NCBI GenBank assembly: GCA_964017125.1
Contig: OZ024905.1
Location: 39,660,869-39,724,868, forward strand
Direction of reading: 5' to 3'
Source of the DNA: Flabesymbios commensalis
Lineage: Eukaryota; Annelida; Polychaeta; Terebellida; Flabelligeridae
Length of the DNA stretch: 64,000 nucleotides
The notes beneath the pieces were generated by a model that saw nothing but the letters and a program-made list of their open reading frames with translations, ran no database searches and had not been told where the DNA came from. The position numbers were made by a program, and so were the translations under genes. Position 1 is the stretch's first letter. Each line of letters opens with the position of its first letter. Below are positions 37,401 to 48,604 of this stretch, piece after piece.

Positions 37401-39170
37401 GTTGTTTGATGGTGATAGCGTGGTTGTGTGATGGTAGTGGTGGTGGTGATGGTGGTGATGATGGTGGTGATGTTGTGGTTGGGTGATGGTAGTGTTGGCG
37501 GTGGTGATGGCGAGGTTGTGTGATGGTGGTGGTGATGGCGTGGTTGTGTGATTGTAGTGGTGATTGCGATGGTGGTGATGATGGTGGTGGCGGTGTGGTT
37601 GGGTGATGGTAGTGGTGGCGGTGGTAATGGCGAGGTTGTGTGATGGTAGTGGTGATGGTGATGGCGTGGTTGTGTGATTGTAGTAGTGATGGTGGTGGTG
37701 ATGGCGTGGTTGTGTGATGGTAGTGGTAATGGTGGTGACGTGGTTGTGTGATGGTAGTGGTGATGGTGGTGGTGATGGCGTGGTTGTGTGATGGCAGTGG
37801 TGGTGGTGATAGTGGTGGTGATAGCGTGGTTGTGCGATGGTAGTGGTGATGGTGATGGATGTGATGATAGTGGTGGTGGTGATGATGTGGTTGTGTGATG
37901 GAGTGGTTGTGTGATGTGGCTAGTGGTGGCGACGATGATGGTGGTGGTGTGGTTGTGTGATGGTAGTGGTGGCGGTGGTGATGGCGTGGTTGTGTGATGG
38001 TAGTGGTGATGGTGGTGGTGGTGATGGTAGTGGTGATGGTGTGGTTGGGTGATGGTAGTGGTGGTGGTGGTGATGGCGTGGTTGTGTGATGGCAGTGGTG
38101 GTGGTGATAGTGGTGGTGATAGCGTGGTTGTGCGATGGTAGTGGTGATGGTGATGGATGTGTGATGATAGTGGTGGTGGTGATGATGTGGTTGTGTGATG
38201 GAGTGGTTGTGTGATGTGGCTGGTGGTGGCGACGATGATGGTGGTGGTGTGGTTGTGTGATGGTAGTGGTGGCGGTGGTGATGGCATGGTTGTGTGATGG
38301 TAGTGATGATGGTGGTGGTGGTGATGGTGTGGTTGGGTGATGGTAGTGGTGGTGGTGGTGATGGCGTTGTTGTGTGATGGTAGTGATGATGGTGATGATG
38401 GTGGTTGTTGTGTGGTTGGGTGATAATAGTTGTGGCGGTGGTGATGGTGATGGCGTGGTTGTGTGATAGTAGTGGTGATGGTGATGGCGTGGTTGTGTGA
38501 TAGTAGTGGTGGCGGTAGTGATGGCGCGGTTGTGTGATGTTAGTGGTGGTGGTGATGGCGTGGTTGTGTGATGGTAGTGGTGACGGTGGTGATGGCGTGG
38601 TTGTGTGATGTTAGTGGTGGTGGTGATGGCGTGGTTGTGTGATGGTAGTGGTGATGGTGGTGGTGATGGCGTGGTTGTGTGATGGCAGTGGTGGTGGCGG
38701 TGATGGTGATGATGTGGTTGTGTGATGTAGTGGTTGTGTGATGGTGGTGGTGGTGGTGACGGTGATGGTAGTGGTGGCGATGGTGATGTTGATGTTGGTG
38801 GTCATGGCGTGGTTGTGTGAGGGTAGTGGTGGTGGTGATGGCGTGGTTGTGTGATGGTAGTGGTGGCGGTGGTGATGGCGTGGTTGTGTGATGGTAGCGG
38901 TGGTGATGATGATGGTGTTGATGGTGTGGTTGGGTGATAGTAGTGCTGGTGGTGGTGATGGCGTGGTTGTGTGATGGTAGTGGTGGCGGTGGTGATGGCG
39001 TGGTTGTGTGATGGTAGTGGTGGTGGTGATGGTGGTGATGATGGTGGTGATTGTGTTGTTGGGTGATGGTAGTAATGGCGGTAGTGGTGGTGATGGCGTG
39101 GTTGTGTAATGGTGGTGGTGGTAGTGATGGTGGTGATGATGGTGGTGATGGTTGAGGGGGTGGTGATGAC
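34490..39170. repeat. GT-rich satellite, 4.7 kb, with higher-order repeats
   Basis: Core words are gatggcgtggttgtgtgatg and gtagtggtggtggtgatgg, with local periods of a few tens of bases. A rare marker, gaggtgattacgtggttgtt, recurs at about 34981, 36423 and 37388. A second marker, ggtcatggtgtggttgggtg, recurs at about 35636 and 36592. The ~960-bp spacing of several markers indicates higher-order units. The C/A-rich complement lacks stop codons and gives long His/Thr/Pro/Ser open frames on the minus strand that I do not call genes. Confidence 0.95.
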
Positions 39171-39186
39171 AAAACACACTCTATCA

Positions 39187-39262
39187 GGGGCGTGCACAGG
39201 GGGAGGGGGGTCAGAGGGTCCTGACCCCTCCCCCCTTGAGCTGCATATTTGTAAAAATGTCC
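39187..39262. repeat. Dispersed repeat with GTGCACAGGGGGAGGG and C-run, copy 1
   Basis: The order ggggcgtgcacagggggagg, tcagagggtcctgaccc, C-run, cttgagctg matches about 43976-44040. It marks the edge of the satellite. Confidence 0.6.
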
Positions 39263-40397
39263 GGTGATTTCCGGAACCCTTCCTATTTATCTACATGTTA
39301 TCTCTTGAAAACCCCACCCCCCCCCCCACCCCCCATATCGAAAGCTGCGGACGCCCTTGGCTATTACTATTATTATCATCATACACAATGGCCATAGGGC
39401 CTACATGTATACCTAGGCCTATATCAATTGACAAAAAGGAGTTACCTAGCGTTGGCCTACCAGTTGGATGCTCAGGCCCCTATAAATAAAAATATCTGGA
39501 TGGCTCTAATCTGCTAATGAACAGAGGTATAAAATGTAATTTAGGGGCGGATTCAGCCTTTCAATGAGGTGGGCGGGGGTTAAAATTTGACAAAAAAATA
39601 TTTTACTGTAAAGGGGTCGAGGGGAGGCCCCGGGGAAATTTTTGATTTCCAAAGGTTTTCTCATGCAATCTGAGGAATATTGGGCGCTGTTTCTCACACA
39701 GTATATCACCAAATCATAAGGAAATCCCTAAATAAGGTGATGATTTTTTTTCTGAAGGGGGGGGGGTAACCCCCAAACCCCCCCTTCGATCCGCCACTGT
39801 AATTAGAAGCATCTGATTTTCTTTTTATGGAACGCCAAAGTGGACTTTCCTGGGTTGGGCCTACATTAGCCCCATCAGATTGACCGCGTGCCAAATCGTG
39901 GGATGTATGTATATGGTAAAACATATTTAATGATGTGAAGCGAGCGTGGGGAGCCGACCAATTAGGCTACGCTGTGAGCCCCCTCACCCCCCCCCCCCCA
40001 AAAAAAAAAATTGTTTGGGCTGCTCCTGAGAGCATTTGAAATTAATTTTGGTGACAGAATTCAGCTCTCCAGATATATTTTTTCATCATGATTATCAAGC
40101 AAATGAAATGAAGCAGGACTATTTAAACAATATTGTGAAAGGGGGATACAGACCCCCTCTTGATCAGCCAATGAGTGCAAGAGGGGGTAAATGGAGCTAT
40201 ATTAAATTTGCTGTAAAAAAAAGGTAAGAGAACATGAAAGTATTAGTCAGATAACAGGAAGGAGTCACTCTGGGGAAGAAGAGAGTGTCCTACCCCCAAC
40301 ACCCTCGATACGCCATTAGAAATCATCATGCCTCATATAAAACAAATTCTTCCTTCAGCAAGGAAAGGATTTATTTAACATGAACAATGTGTCTTTA
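39263..40397. other. Spacer without recognised genes
   Basis: Contains C-runs (about 39310-39335, 39985-40000) and a tcgaggggaggccccgggga box near 39608. There are no coding cues. The text looks like pieces of decayed repeats. Confidence 0.4.
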
Positions 40398-41506
40398 TAC
40401 CGCCATGGAAAGCCAAAAGGCAGTATTTTCTCACTTTACAAGTAAGCAGATACTGCCTTTTGTCTTTGCCAAGCAGTTTATCCTATAGTATTAGGCACTA
40501 ACGTTAATCGTTTTTGCAGTTCAGTCTCTTTAACCAGTAACGATACCTGTAAAAAGTGTTTAACATAAAACTTTAATAACGACGATCGTCCAAGTTCAAA
40601 ATTTTCCAAAAACCGTGGCTCTGTGCTCTGAACCAGTGACATATATGTATGAATATTGATTTACGTCGTTTTCTGCACAATCATTGCAATATCGCGACAG
40701 AAGGAAGCCCGAAGCCGGGACTATGCCCTACTCTTGAATAAATGACAAGGGATTGACCAATACTGTGGTGATCAACCTTATGTAGGCCTACCTTATCTTT
40801 GTGAGCATGCAGTATAGCATCATATGGTTCATTCTTTTCTGTGTCATTGCGGACCACTGAAGGTTCTCTCTGAAGTAGCCTTATAGTTGTCGGTGTTGAG
40901 TCTGGAAATATAACCCCACCCAGATTATACCCGGGTAGATTACGGGAGCTCCCTGAATCTAACCCTTCCTCCCAGGATATATCTCCTTCATTGTGATTAT
41001 GTGAAGTGTCTTCAGCTCCCAGAATCTAACCATCCCTCCCAGAATATACCCCCCTTTCAAAAACTATAATATTATACGACGCTCCCAGAATCTACCCCTC
41101 CCTCCCAAGATATACCCCCCCCCCTCCCCTTAGGCTTTCAACAACTATGCGACACTCCCAGAATCTACCTCTCACAATATACGCCCCTTTTCAACAACTA
41201 TAATAGGCCTACTATGCGACCATCTCAGATTTTACCCCTCCCTCCCAGAATATACCCCGGGAACATACCCCCCTTTGCAACAACTAAATACTAGCGAACC
41301 TCTCAGAATCTACCCCTCCCTCCCACAAAATACTCCTCTCTCTTTTCAACCATTATAAAATTATGCGACCCGCACAGAATTTTCCCCTCCCTCTCAGAAA
41401 ATAACCCTCTTTTCAACAACTATAATATTATGCGACTCTCCCAGAAATACCCCTCCCTCCCAGAATATACTCCACCCCTCTTTTGAAACAACTATAATAG
41501 CTGTAT

Positions 41507-42075
41507 CAGGGTTCACCACAGTGCCGGAAATGCCGGCTGCCCGACCCGATGAATTGTAAAAAAAAAAAAAAAAAATTTTTTTTAGTTTTGTTTTGTGGTG
41601 TCCTTCTATTTGCGTTTTAAGGAAGGATGGCTAACTGACAGTGACTGATCTTGTAATTTATTGGCTTTTAGTATCAGTTGTTCATCAGATGAACATTTTT
41701 AAAGAAAAAACGTGTCTGATATTACTTAGTGGGCAACCACACATGCTGCAAATTCTATGCAGCAGTGTAAGGGTTAACCTTTTCACTACCATACATGACG
41801 GAAATTTCCGTCGTCATTCGTCAATGAACGTAACCATAAAATGACACAAATTTTCGTCAAATATATACTACATTTATGTATTTTTCGTCATTTGAAGCTG
41901 GAAATTGCGTTAGCAATTCCAGCTTCAAATGACGAAAAATAGAACTCCTACACCAGTATATCTGGATCCTGGCATGCACTCCGGCCTGGAAGTCAAAGGG
42001 TTAAGCTGCTCGCGCGTGCTAAGTTAATATTTTTGAGAGAACAACCGGATGATTTTTTTTCTGTGGGGAACCCTG
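41507..42075. mobile_element. hAT-like MITE inserted at the centre of the foldback element
   Basis: The ends are CAGGGTTCACCACAG and CTGTGGGGAACCCTG. The 7 bases gctgtat directly precede the left end (41500-41506) and directly follow the right end (42076-42082), a target-site duplication. With it removed, the flanks read as a palindromic centre (aactataata gctgta taatattatagtt). It contains a further TTAA-flanked MITE. Confidence 0.75.
41778..42000. mobile_element. TTAA-flanked piggyBac-like MITE inside the hAT-like MITE
   Basis: Exact TTAA at 41774-41777 and 42001-42004. The ends are ccttttcactacc and ggaagtcaaaggg. The internal hairpin tttttcgtcatttgaagctg pairs with its inverse near 41885-41942. 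Just to the left, agtgtaaggg before the same TTAA looks like the end of another member. Confidence 0.75.
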
Positions 42076-42635
42076 GCTGTATAATATTATAGTTGTTAAA
42101 AAGGGGTGATTATACATATTCTAGGAAGAAGGGGTATATTCTAGGAGGATCGCATATAGTTGTTGAAAAGGGAGATATATTCTCAATCTGGGAGGAAGGG
42201 ATAGATTCTGGGAGGGTCGCATATAGGCCCTATAGTTGTTGAAAAGTGGTGTATATTATGGAAGGGGTAAATTGTGGGAAATTCGCATGATAATATAGTC
42301 GTTGATGCCTATTATCAAGAATAGATTTTTGCTATTATACTGCTTTGCAAATAAAAGCTAGAAGGCAGTAGGCCTATAATATGCTCAGGGCGGCCTACTT
42401 GTAAGAAAGTAGATAGCCTACTGCCTTTGGCTTTGCATGGAAGTAGGTCTATGGTAAACAATAATTGTTTATTTTTAAATATATTTTTTGGCTGAGAAAG
42501 GGTCCGGCCTAAACCGGACCAGCCTGAGTGGCTCCGCTGGCCCTGTTTTTAGGTTCTCTACTAGCTATGTCTCTCCTCTCACAGAGAGGTGAGAACATGT
42601 TGGTTTACCCTTGTCCGCTCGTCTGTCTCAGTCCG

Positions 42636-42911
42636 CACCAGAGTCCGGGGTTCGGTTCCCGGTCTAGGCGGTTTGAAAGAAACAAAATTGTTTCTTCCCC
42701 ATCCACGTGTGAAAGTTAGTATTGTGGGGAGCCTCCGTGACCGAGAGGTAGCGTGCTCGGCCTCAGACCGCCAGGGCTCGAATTTCGAATCCTGTGTCTG
42801 GAGGACAGTGTCATCTCAATCATCTCACCATCCTCAGGAGGTTCTCCTGGCCCAGTTTAGCCTATATGTGCACAAAGGTGGCCTAAAGCCCGATTCATTT
42901 CATTTCATTTT
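42636..42911 (+). mobile_element. tRNA-derived SINE, copy 2, with 12-bp target duplication
   Basis: The duplication tgtctcagtccg lies at 42624-42635 and 42912-42923. The body has a B-box-like ggttcggttcccgg, a linker, then a second tRNA-like head: gggagcctccgtgaccgaga, ggtagcgtgctcgg and ggctcgaatttcgaatcc. It ends in a simple attcatttcatttcattttt tail. Direct repeats plus the tail indicate retroposition. The body is non-coding. Confidence 0.85.
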
Positions 42912-42984
42912 TGTCTCAGTCCGTCCTGTGAGTCTTCTGTGTTGAGTCCGTCTCCCAGTCATTTCTCTCCACGTCTTTGTATCG

Positions 42985-43094
42985 TGCAGGCAGTCAAACA
43001 CGATGCGTTGACCCAATGCTGGGTTAATGTTGGCTCACCGTCTACGACGCTGAGCCAACATTAGCCCAGTATTGGGTTATCGTGTCGTGTTTGG
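42985..43094. mobile_element. MITE with CAAACACGA ends
   Basis: It begins gcagtcaaacacgatgcgtt and ends atcgtgtcgtgtttggcg, with the internal palindrome cccaatgctgggttaatgtt / aacattagcccagtattggg. Confidence 0.7.
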
Positions 43095-43338
43095 CGCCAC
43101 GCTGAATGTGGGCCAGCGCTACAGACGGCGGGCCAACAATAACCCAGCTTTCATTCAAAGCATCATGCCAGTACTGACAGCATGCCGGTACTGCCAGTAT
43201 GAAAAACTGACTAGGGCTGAATGGATACTGGACAGCACCGGCGACGCTGGCCCAACATTTAACAGACATTGGGTCGGTGTCGACTTGTAGTCGCTGCCAG
43301 CAGTAAGTACCATCAGACCAGCATGATATTGAACGCAG

Positions 43339-43460
43339 CTCCCAGCAAACACGAGGCGCTGAACCAGTGCTCGTTTGATGCTGGGCCAGCGTTGCAGACT
43401 GTGGGCCAGTATTGGACCAGCATTTGGTCAGAATTTGGTCAACGTCGTGTTTGTTGGGAG
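43339..43460. mobile_element. MITE with CTCCCAGCAAACACGA ends, best copy
   Basis: The left end ctcccagcaaacacga (43339-43354) and the right end tcgtgtttgttgggag (43445-43460) are inverted with one mismatch. The interior is rich in ctgggccagcg, gggccagtattgg and ccagcatttgg words. This is the reference copy for the family. Confidence 0.8.
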
Positions 43461-43737
43461 TGTTGACAAGACACATTGTGTTTCGCACATCGGCGTAGGG
43501 TTCAAAACAGAATAATAAATTCTGCTTAATACATAGTCTCTACTGTCCACAGGAGCCATTTAATAACATAAATTACAAAAGCAATTGACACTACATCTCT
43601 TAGCTATCAACTTGTATGGTTATGCTGTTGGAGGGGATTTCGAGACATCTCCACAGTATTTTGTCCCCGGGTTTCCAGCCTGAGCTAAATTTTTTAATAG
43701 CAAAAATTCAAAATGGCCGCTGTTTTGGAAAGAAATG

Positions 43738-43923
43738 AAATTAATCGGGCTTTAGGCCACATTTGTGCACATATAGGTTAAACTGGGCCAGGAGAACCTC
43801 CTGAGGATGGTGAGATGATTGAGATGACACTGTCCTCCAGACACCGGACTCGAAATTCGAGCCCTGGCGGTCTGAGGCCGAGCACACTACCTCTCGGTCA
43901 CGGAGACTCACCACAATATTGAC
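43738..43923 (-). mobile_element. tRNA-derived SINE, copy 3, with 14-bp target duplication
   Basis: The sequence tttggaaagaaatg occurs at 43724-43737 and again at 43924-43937, exactly flanking the body. On the minus strand the body reads gagtctccgtgaccgagagg, a B-box-like ggctcgaatttcgag, and tatatgtgcacaaatgtgg. The first tRNA-like part present in copies 1 and 2 is absent, so this is a 5'-shortened or monomeric copy. Confidence 0.85.
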
Positions 43924-43975
43924 TTTGGAAAGAAATGTTTCAATATTGCCCAACATCAAAAATGTCAACATACAG

Positions 43976-44042
43976 GGGCATGCACAGAGGGAGGGTCGAT
44001 CAGAGGGGTCCTGAGCCCCCCCCCCCCTTGAGCTGTTTTTGT
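43976..44042. repeat. Dispersed repeat with GCATGCACAGAGGGAGGG and C-run, copy 2
   Basis: Same order of words as 39187-39262: ggggcatgcacagagggagg, tcagaggggtcctgag, C-run, cttgagctg. Confidence 0.6.
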
Positions 44043-45430
44043 ACAATCTTCTAAATGGCTGTATTAAGCTGTAAAAATATTTATTCAGATCGTTGGATTG
44101 GCTGAGGTCATAATTAGGTCAAATTCAATATGGCCGCCATTAACTTAAAAAAAACTTTTTTAGTTTTTGTCCTAACAATACATTAAGTGTAATACCACAT
44201 TGCTGCCTAATTTTTCACAAAGAATACGATGAAAATGCTAGTTTGGAGATCAAGGTGAAGTGTCACGGTCATTTCTAATATTAGTGTGGTTGTGACATTA
44301 AAGAATACATAGACGAAAATTTGAATAGGCTTAGGCGACACATAATTCAGAAAGCAAAGACATGTTTAATATTCAGCAAGAAATTAGTAACTCAATCTCA
44401 AATTATAATTCCTTATTTTACATTCAAAATATGTAATCCCATTGTCACTATCAACCATTGAATGAACGGGTTGCAGTCTGGTCTGTGGAAATCACAATAA
44501 TACCGCTTTTATTTCTTGCTGATTTTTCATGAAATAAATAATTGTCTGAAGGACATGCCGTAAATAAATATTTAATGGCCCTCAAATATTCAATGGCTTC
44601 GCTCGGCGTAATTAAATCACGCTTCGTTCGTCTCCTTAACTCCCACATCAATACTAAGCATAGTTTCTGATCCAACTTTGTAGACAGAAAAAAAAAAATT
44701 AGTGAGTGAAATAAATATTTTGCTTGAGGCAGAGTGTGAACTAAATACAATATTGCAGTCAGGATGAGTAATAAATAATTTGTCACGTTCAAAAACTCCA
44801 CCCCCCCCCCTGGTAATTGAATGGTGGCCCTCTTATATAGTTTGAACAGAAACTGCTCTCCTGCACTGCAATGGACACATCTTCATGTGTGCTAGATGAC
44901 TGTCAAAAAATATTCATGCTGGAGCACAGATGTGCATCATCCTGAGTCTGAGCTAGTTTTAGAGCTTTCAATTTCCCTTGCCCATCAATATCAGATGTGG
45001 TATCACATCCTGCTATAGACAATTGAATACCAACAGCATATATGAGGGATTCTATAATTTTAAGCACCAGCACTGTCCGCACCTTGTAATATTTATTTTT
45101 GAATATTTTGATTTTTTTTTATTACATGAATGCAACGAATGACCTTTATTTTACAAAATAGCAATATTACAACTCAAAAAATTCTAACATAAAATGTGTT
45201 TTTTGAAAGAAATATTATGTAGATTTAGTCAATTTTAGCCCGAAAGCCTTGTCCCACATTCTAAATCCCACATAAACAGACGATCTATCCTAGATTTCTT
45301 GTATTATATATTATATTTGTTCCTGATATAATGTTAGTGCAAAACACTATCTATAAGATTATAAACAAGTTTTTTTTAAATAATTTTATTATTTTACCAC
45401 TTTTTATGCAATTTATGTCTGTCCCACGTT
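44043..45430. other. Spacer without recognised genes
   Basis: A minus-strand open frame at 44451-44801 is driven by repeated aaataaatattt words and has no recognisable domain. The remainder is AT-rich. Confidence 0.4.
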
Positions 45431-45435
45431 GCAGC

Positions 45436-46073
45436 GACTCTCCGTAACGCTTATAGTTTTCAGGTAATTTCTATACTTTTTCTGACCAATATATGACTTG
45501 TCTGGTGCAAAACAGTTGCGCGAGACCTTCATGCAGTGAATCGTGAAAAAAAGTATAATAAATGTGTTTTTGCTAAGAAATAATGTAAGGTTTGTGCAAG
45601 TTTTTGGGAGAATATTTTAATGCAACGTCTCTCCATAACGCGATTTTTTACACACAAATACTGCAATTAAACTTTTAAGCTCCCTTCAACCTCCGAGCCT
45701 GCTACAACCTCATTTGAAAAAACCCAAAAATAGTCTTAGTATAGCATAATACATAGATGCTATGCACGATTTAGTAAAAAAAACGTCTCTCCATAAAGCG
45801 TATTTTTTGTCTCTCCATAACAAAAATAAAAAAGGTTATGGAGAGAAAAAGTAATCACAATTTACCCTTTTACTCATTCAAAAATAGCTATAAACCTTTA
45901 TGAATTTGGTATTTTAACCAACAAGTGACACTTGTTGAAATAGTAACTTTTCTTTTTGTCTTTTAAATTGTGTTAGCATCGGTATTTGGTATTTGTTTAT
46001 TGTCACTCCATAAGAGAAATAATTGTCGTTATGGAGAGACAATGTTTGTTATTATTACCCTCCATAACGACAA
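45436..46073. repeat. Cluster of a GTCTCTCCATAACG-like motif in both orientations
   Basis: Copies: 45436-45450 (ctctccgtaacgc), 45627-45642, 45785-45800, 45809-45821, inverted about 45835-45846, 46002-46014 (cactccataag), inverted 46025-46040, and 46058-46072. Two inverted neighbours form 12-bp perfect stems: 45810-45821 with 45835-45846, and 46025-46036 with 46061-46072. The sequence between copies is otherwise unrelated AT-rich DNA. Confidence 0.75.
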
Positions 46074-46094
46074 TAATGGACGGTCTCGTTCACG

Positions 46095-48110
46095 AAATGA
46101 CCTCCCGCAATCACCACCACTATGCACCACCAACCACATTAACCACATCACCTCCCACAATAACCTCCACCATGCACCACCAATCACGTTCACCACATCA
46201 CCTCCCACAAACACCACCACTCTGCACCACCAACCACATTCACCACATCACCTCCCACAATCACCACCACTATGCAGCACCAACCACAATCACTTCCCAC
46301 AATGACCACCACTATGCACCACCAACCACATTCACCACATTGCCTCCAACAATCACCACCATAATGCACCACCAACCACATTCACCACATCACCTCCCAC
46401 AATCACCACCACTATGCAGCACCAACCACAATCACCTCCCACAATGACCACCACTATGCACCACCAACCACATTCACCACATTGCCTCCAACAATCACCA
46501 CCATAATGCACCACCAACCACATTCACCACATCACCTCCCACAATCACCACCACTATGCAGCACCAACCACAATCACCTCCCACAATGACCACCACTATG
46601 CACCACCAACCACATTCACCACATTGCCTCCAACAATCACCACCATAATGCACCACCGATCACATTCATCACATCACCTCCCACAATCACTACCACTATA
46701 CACCACCAACCATAATCATCACACCCACAATCACCACCAACATGCACCACCAACCACAATCACCTCCGACAATCGCCACCTCCATGCACCGTCAACCACA
46801 TTCACCACATCACCTCTCACAATGACCACCACTATGCACCACCAACCACATTCACCACATTGCCTCCAACAATCGCCACCATTATGCACCACCGACCACA
46901 TTCACCACATCACCTCCCACAATCACCACCACTATGCACCACCAACCACAATCACCACATCATCCCCCACGATCACCCCCGCTATGCACCACCAACCACA
47001 ATCATCACATCACCTCCCACAATCACCACTACAATGCAGTACAAACCACAACACCTCCGACAATGACCACTATTATGCACAACCAACTACATTCACCACA
47101 AAACCTCCCACAATCACCACCATTATGCATTACCAACCACATTCACCACACCACCTCCCACAATCAACACCACTATGCACCACCAACCACATTCACCACA
47201 CCACCTCCCACAACCACCACTATGCACCACTAACCACATTCAACACATCACCTCCCACAATCAACACCACTATGCACCACCAACCACATTCACCACATCA
47301 CCTCCCACAATCACCACCACTATGCACCGCATGCAACTATATTCACTACATCACCTCCCACAATGACCACCACTATGCACCACCAACCACAATTACCTCT
47401 CACAATGACCACCACTATACACCACCAACCACATTCACCACATTGCCTCCAACAATTGCCACCATTATGCACCAACGACCACATTTACCACATCACCTCC
47501 CACAGTCACCACCACTATGCACCACCAACCACAATCACCACATCATCTCCCACGATCACCACCGCTATGCACCACCAACCACAATCACGACATCACCTCC
47601 CACAAACACCACTACAATGCAGTACCAACCACAATCACCTCCGACAATGACCACCACTACCTTATGCACAACCAGCCACATTCACCACAAAACTTCCCAC
47701 AATCACCACCATTATGCACCACCAACCACATTCACCACATCACCTCCCACAATCAACACCACTATACACCACCAACCACATTTACCACACCACCTCCCAC
47801 AACCACCACTATGCACCACTAACCAGTACATTCACCACATCACCTCCCACAATCACCACCACCATGCACCACCATCCACAATCACCTCCCACAATTATCA
47901 CCACCACTATGCACCACCAATCAAAATCACCACCACAACCATGCACCATCAACCACAATCACCTCCCACAATCACCACAATCACCACCACTATGCACCAC
48001 GTATCACAATCACCTCCCACAATCACCACCACTATGCACCACCAATCACCTCTCACAATCACCACCACTATGCATCACCAACCACAATGACCATATCATA
48101 ACCTATAATC
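46095..48110. repeat. Satellite of 50-bp units (CACCACCAACCACATTCACCA)
   Basis: The main unit is tgcaccaccaaccacattca, ccacatcacctcccacaatc, accaccacta. A shorter variant reads ccaaccacaatcacctccca without the middle part. Both types are mixed through 2 kb. The absence of stop codons gives a long + strand open frame of His/Pro/Thr-rich sequence, which follows from the repeat composition. Confidence 0.95.
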
Positions 48111-48604
48111 ACTACAACCATGCACCACCATTCACAACCATTCACAACACAATGTCCACACCCCACACACATATTTACGGCATATCAATATCCTCGCATG
48201 GAGATGTCATCAGTAACATATATAGCCTACCTAATTCGCTGAAATTGTTTGATCATGTTCACATGTTCACAAAGAAACACCTTCAACTGCTAGTGCATTT
48301 TGAGAAACATCATTTACAAAAGGAATATCTCACTGGGGTAGGCCTATCGTGAATCACATTGGCTCGGGTAGGCCTACAGTGAATCGCGAGGCACAGTGAA
48401 TCATAATTCACTGTGCCCCGATTCCCTGTGCCCCATTGTAAGCATATTCAATGACCTACAACCAGATAACTGGCTCCCCACGTCGCATGCAGCTTCAATG
48501 GCAAAGAAACATTTGTTCAGTATTGCGTCAAATAATTTGATTTTATTGGCTTTTCAAAAACTCCCGTATTTCTTATTTTGGACATGTCCAAAATAAGCAA
48601 TCGG
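48111..48604. other. Non-coding flank of the satellite
   Basis: gtaggcctatcgtgaatcac and gtaggcctacagtgaatcgc (about 48338-48388) are a short tandem pair, and the words cagtgaatca and ctgtgccccgattccctgtg recur, also near 49195. No gene is recognised. Confidence 0.4.

Larger units (their letters stand above)
40398..42445. mobile_element. Second foldback-like element with tandem-repeat arms
   Basis: The outer left end taccgccatggaaagccaaa pairs with tttggctttgcatggaagta at 42445. The left arm (about 40915-41500) is a run of roughly eight diverged 60-75 bp units (ctcccagaatctacccctcc, cccagaatatacccccc, tttcaacaactataat). The right arm (about 42085-42310) holds three to four units in the opposite direction (agttgttgaaaagggg, tatattctaggaggat). 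The symmetry centre is occupied by a hAT-like MITE at 41507-42075. Confidence 0.7.

Noticed and set aside
42760-42800. tRNA gene
   Set aside because: A-box-like and B-box-like sequences are present, but the body is a SINE with target duplications and a simple tail. A tRNA fold with a full acceptor stem is not apparent.
43042-43488. 148-codon minus-strand open frame
   Set aside because: It covers two palindromic CAAACACGA-ended MITEs. Open frames occur on both strands over the same palindromes.
44451-44801. 116-codon minus-strand open frame
   Set aside because: Built around repeated aaataaatattt words giving KYLF/NYLF motifs. No recognisable domain and no gene context.
46624-48090. 488-codon plus-strand open frame (HHPPTT-rich)
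   Set aside because: It lies wholly inside the 50-bp satellite. The unit length is not a multiple of three and overlapping frames are also open, so the openness reflects composition.
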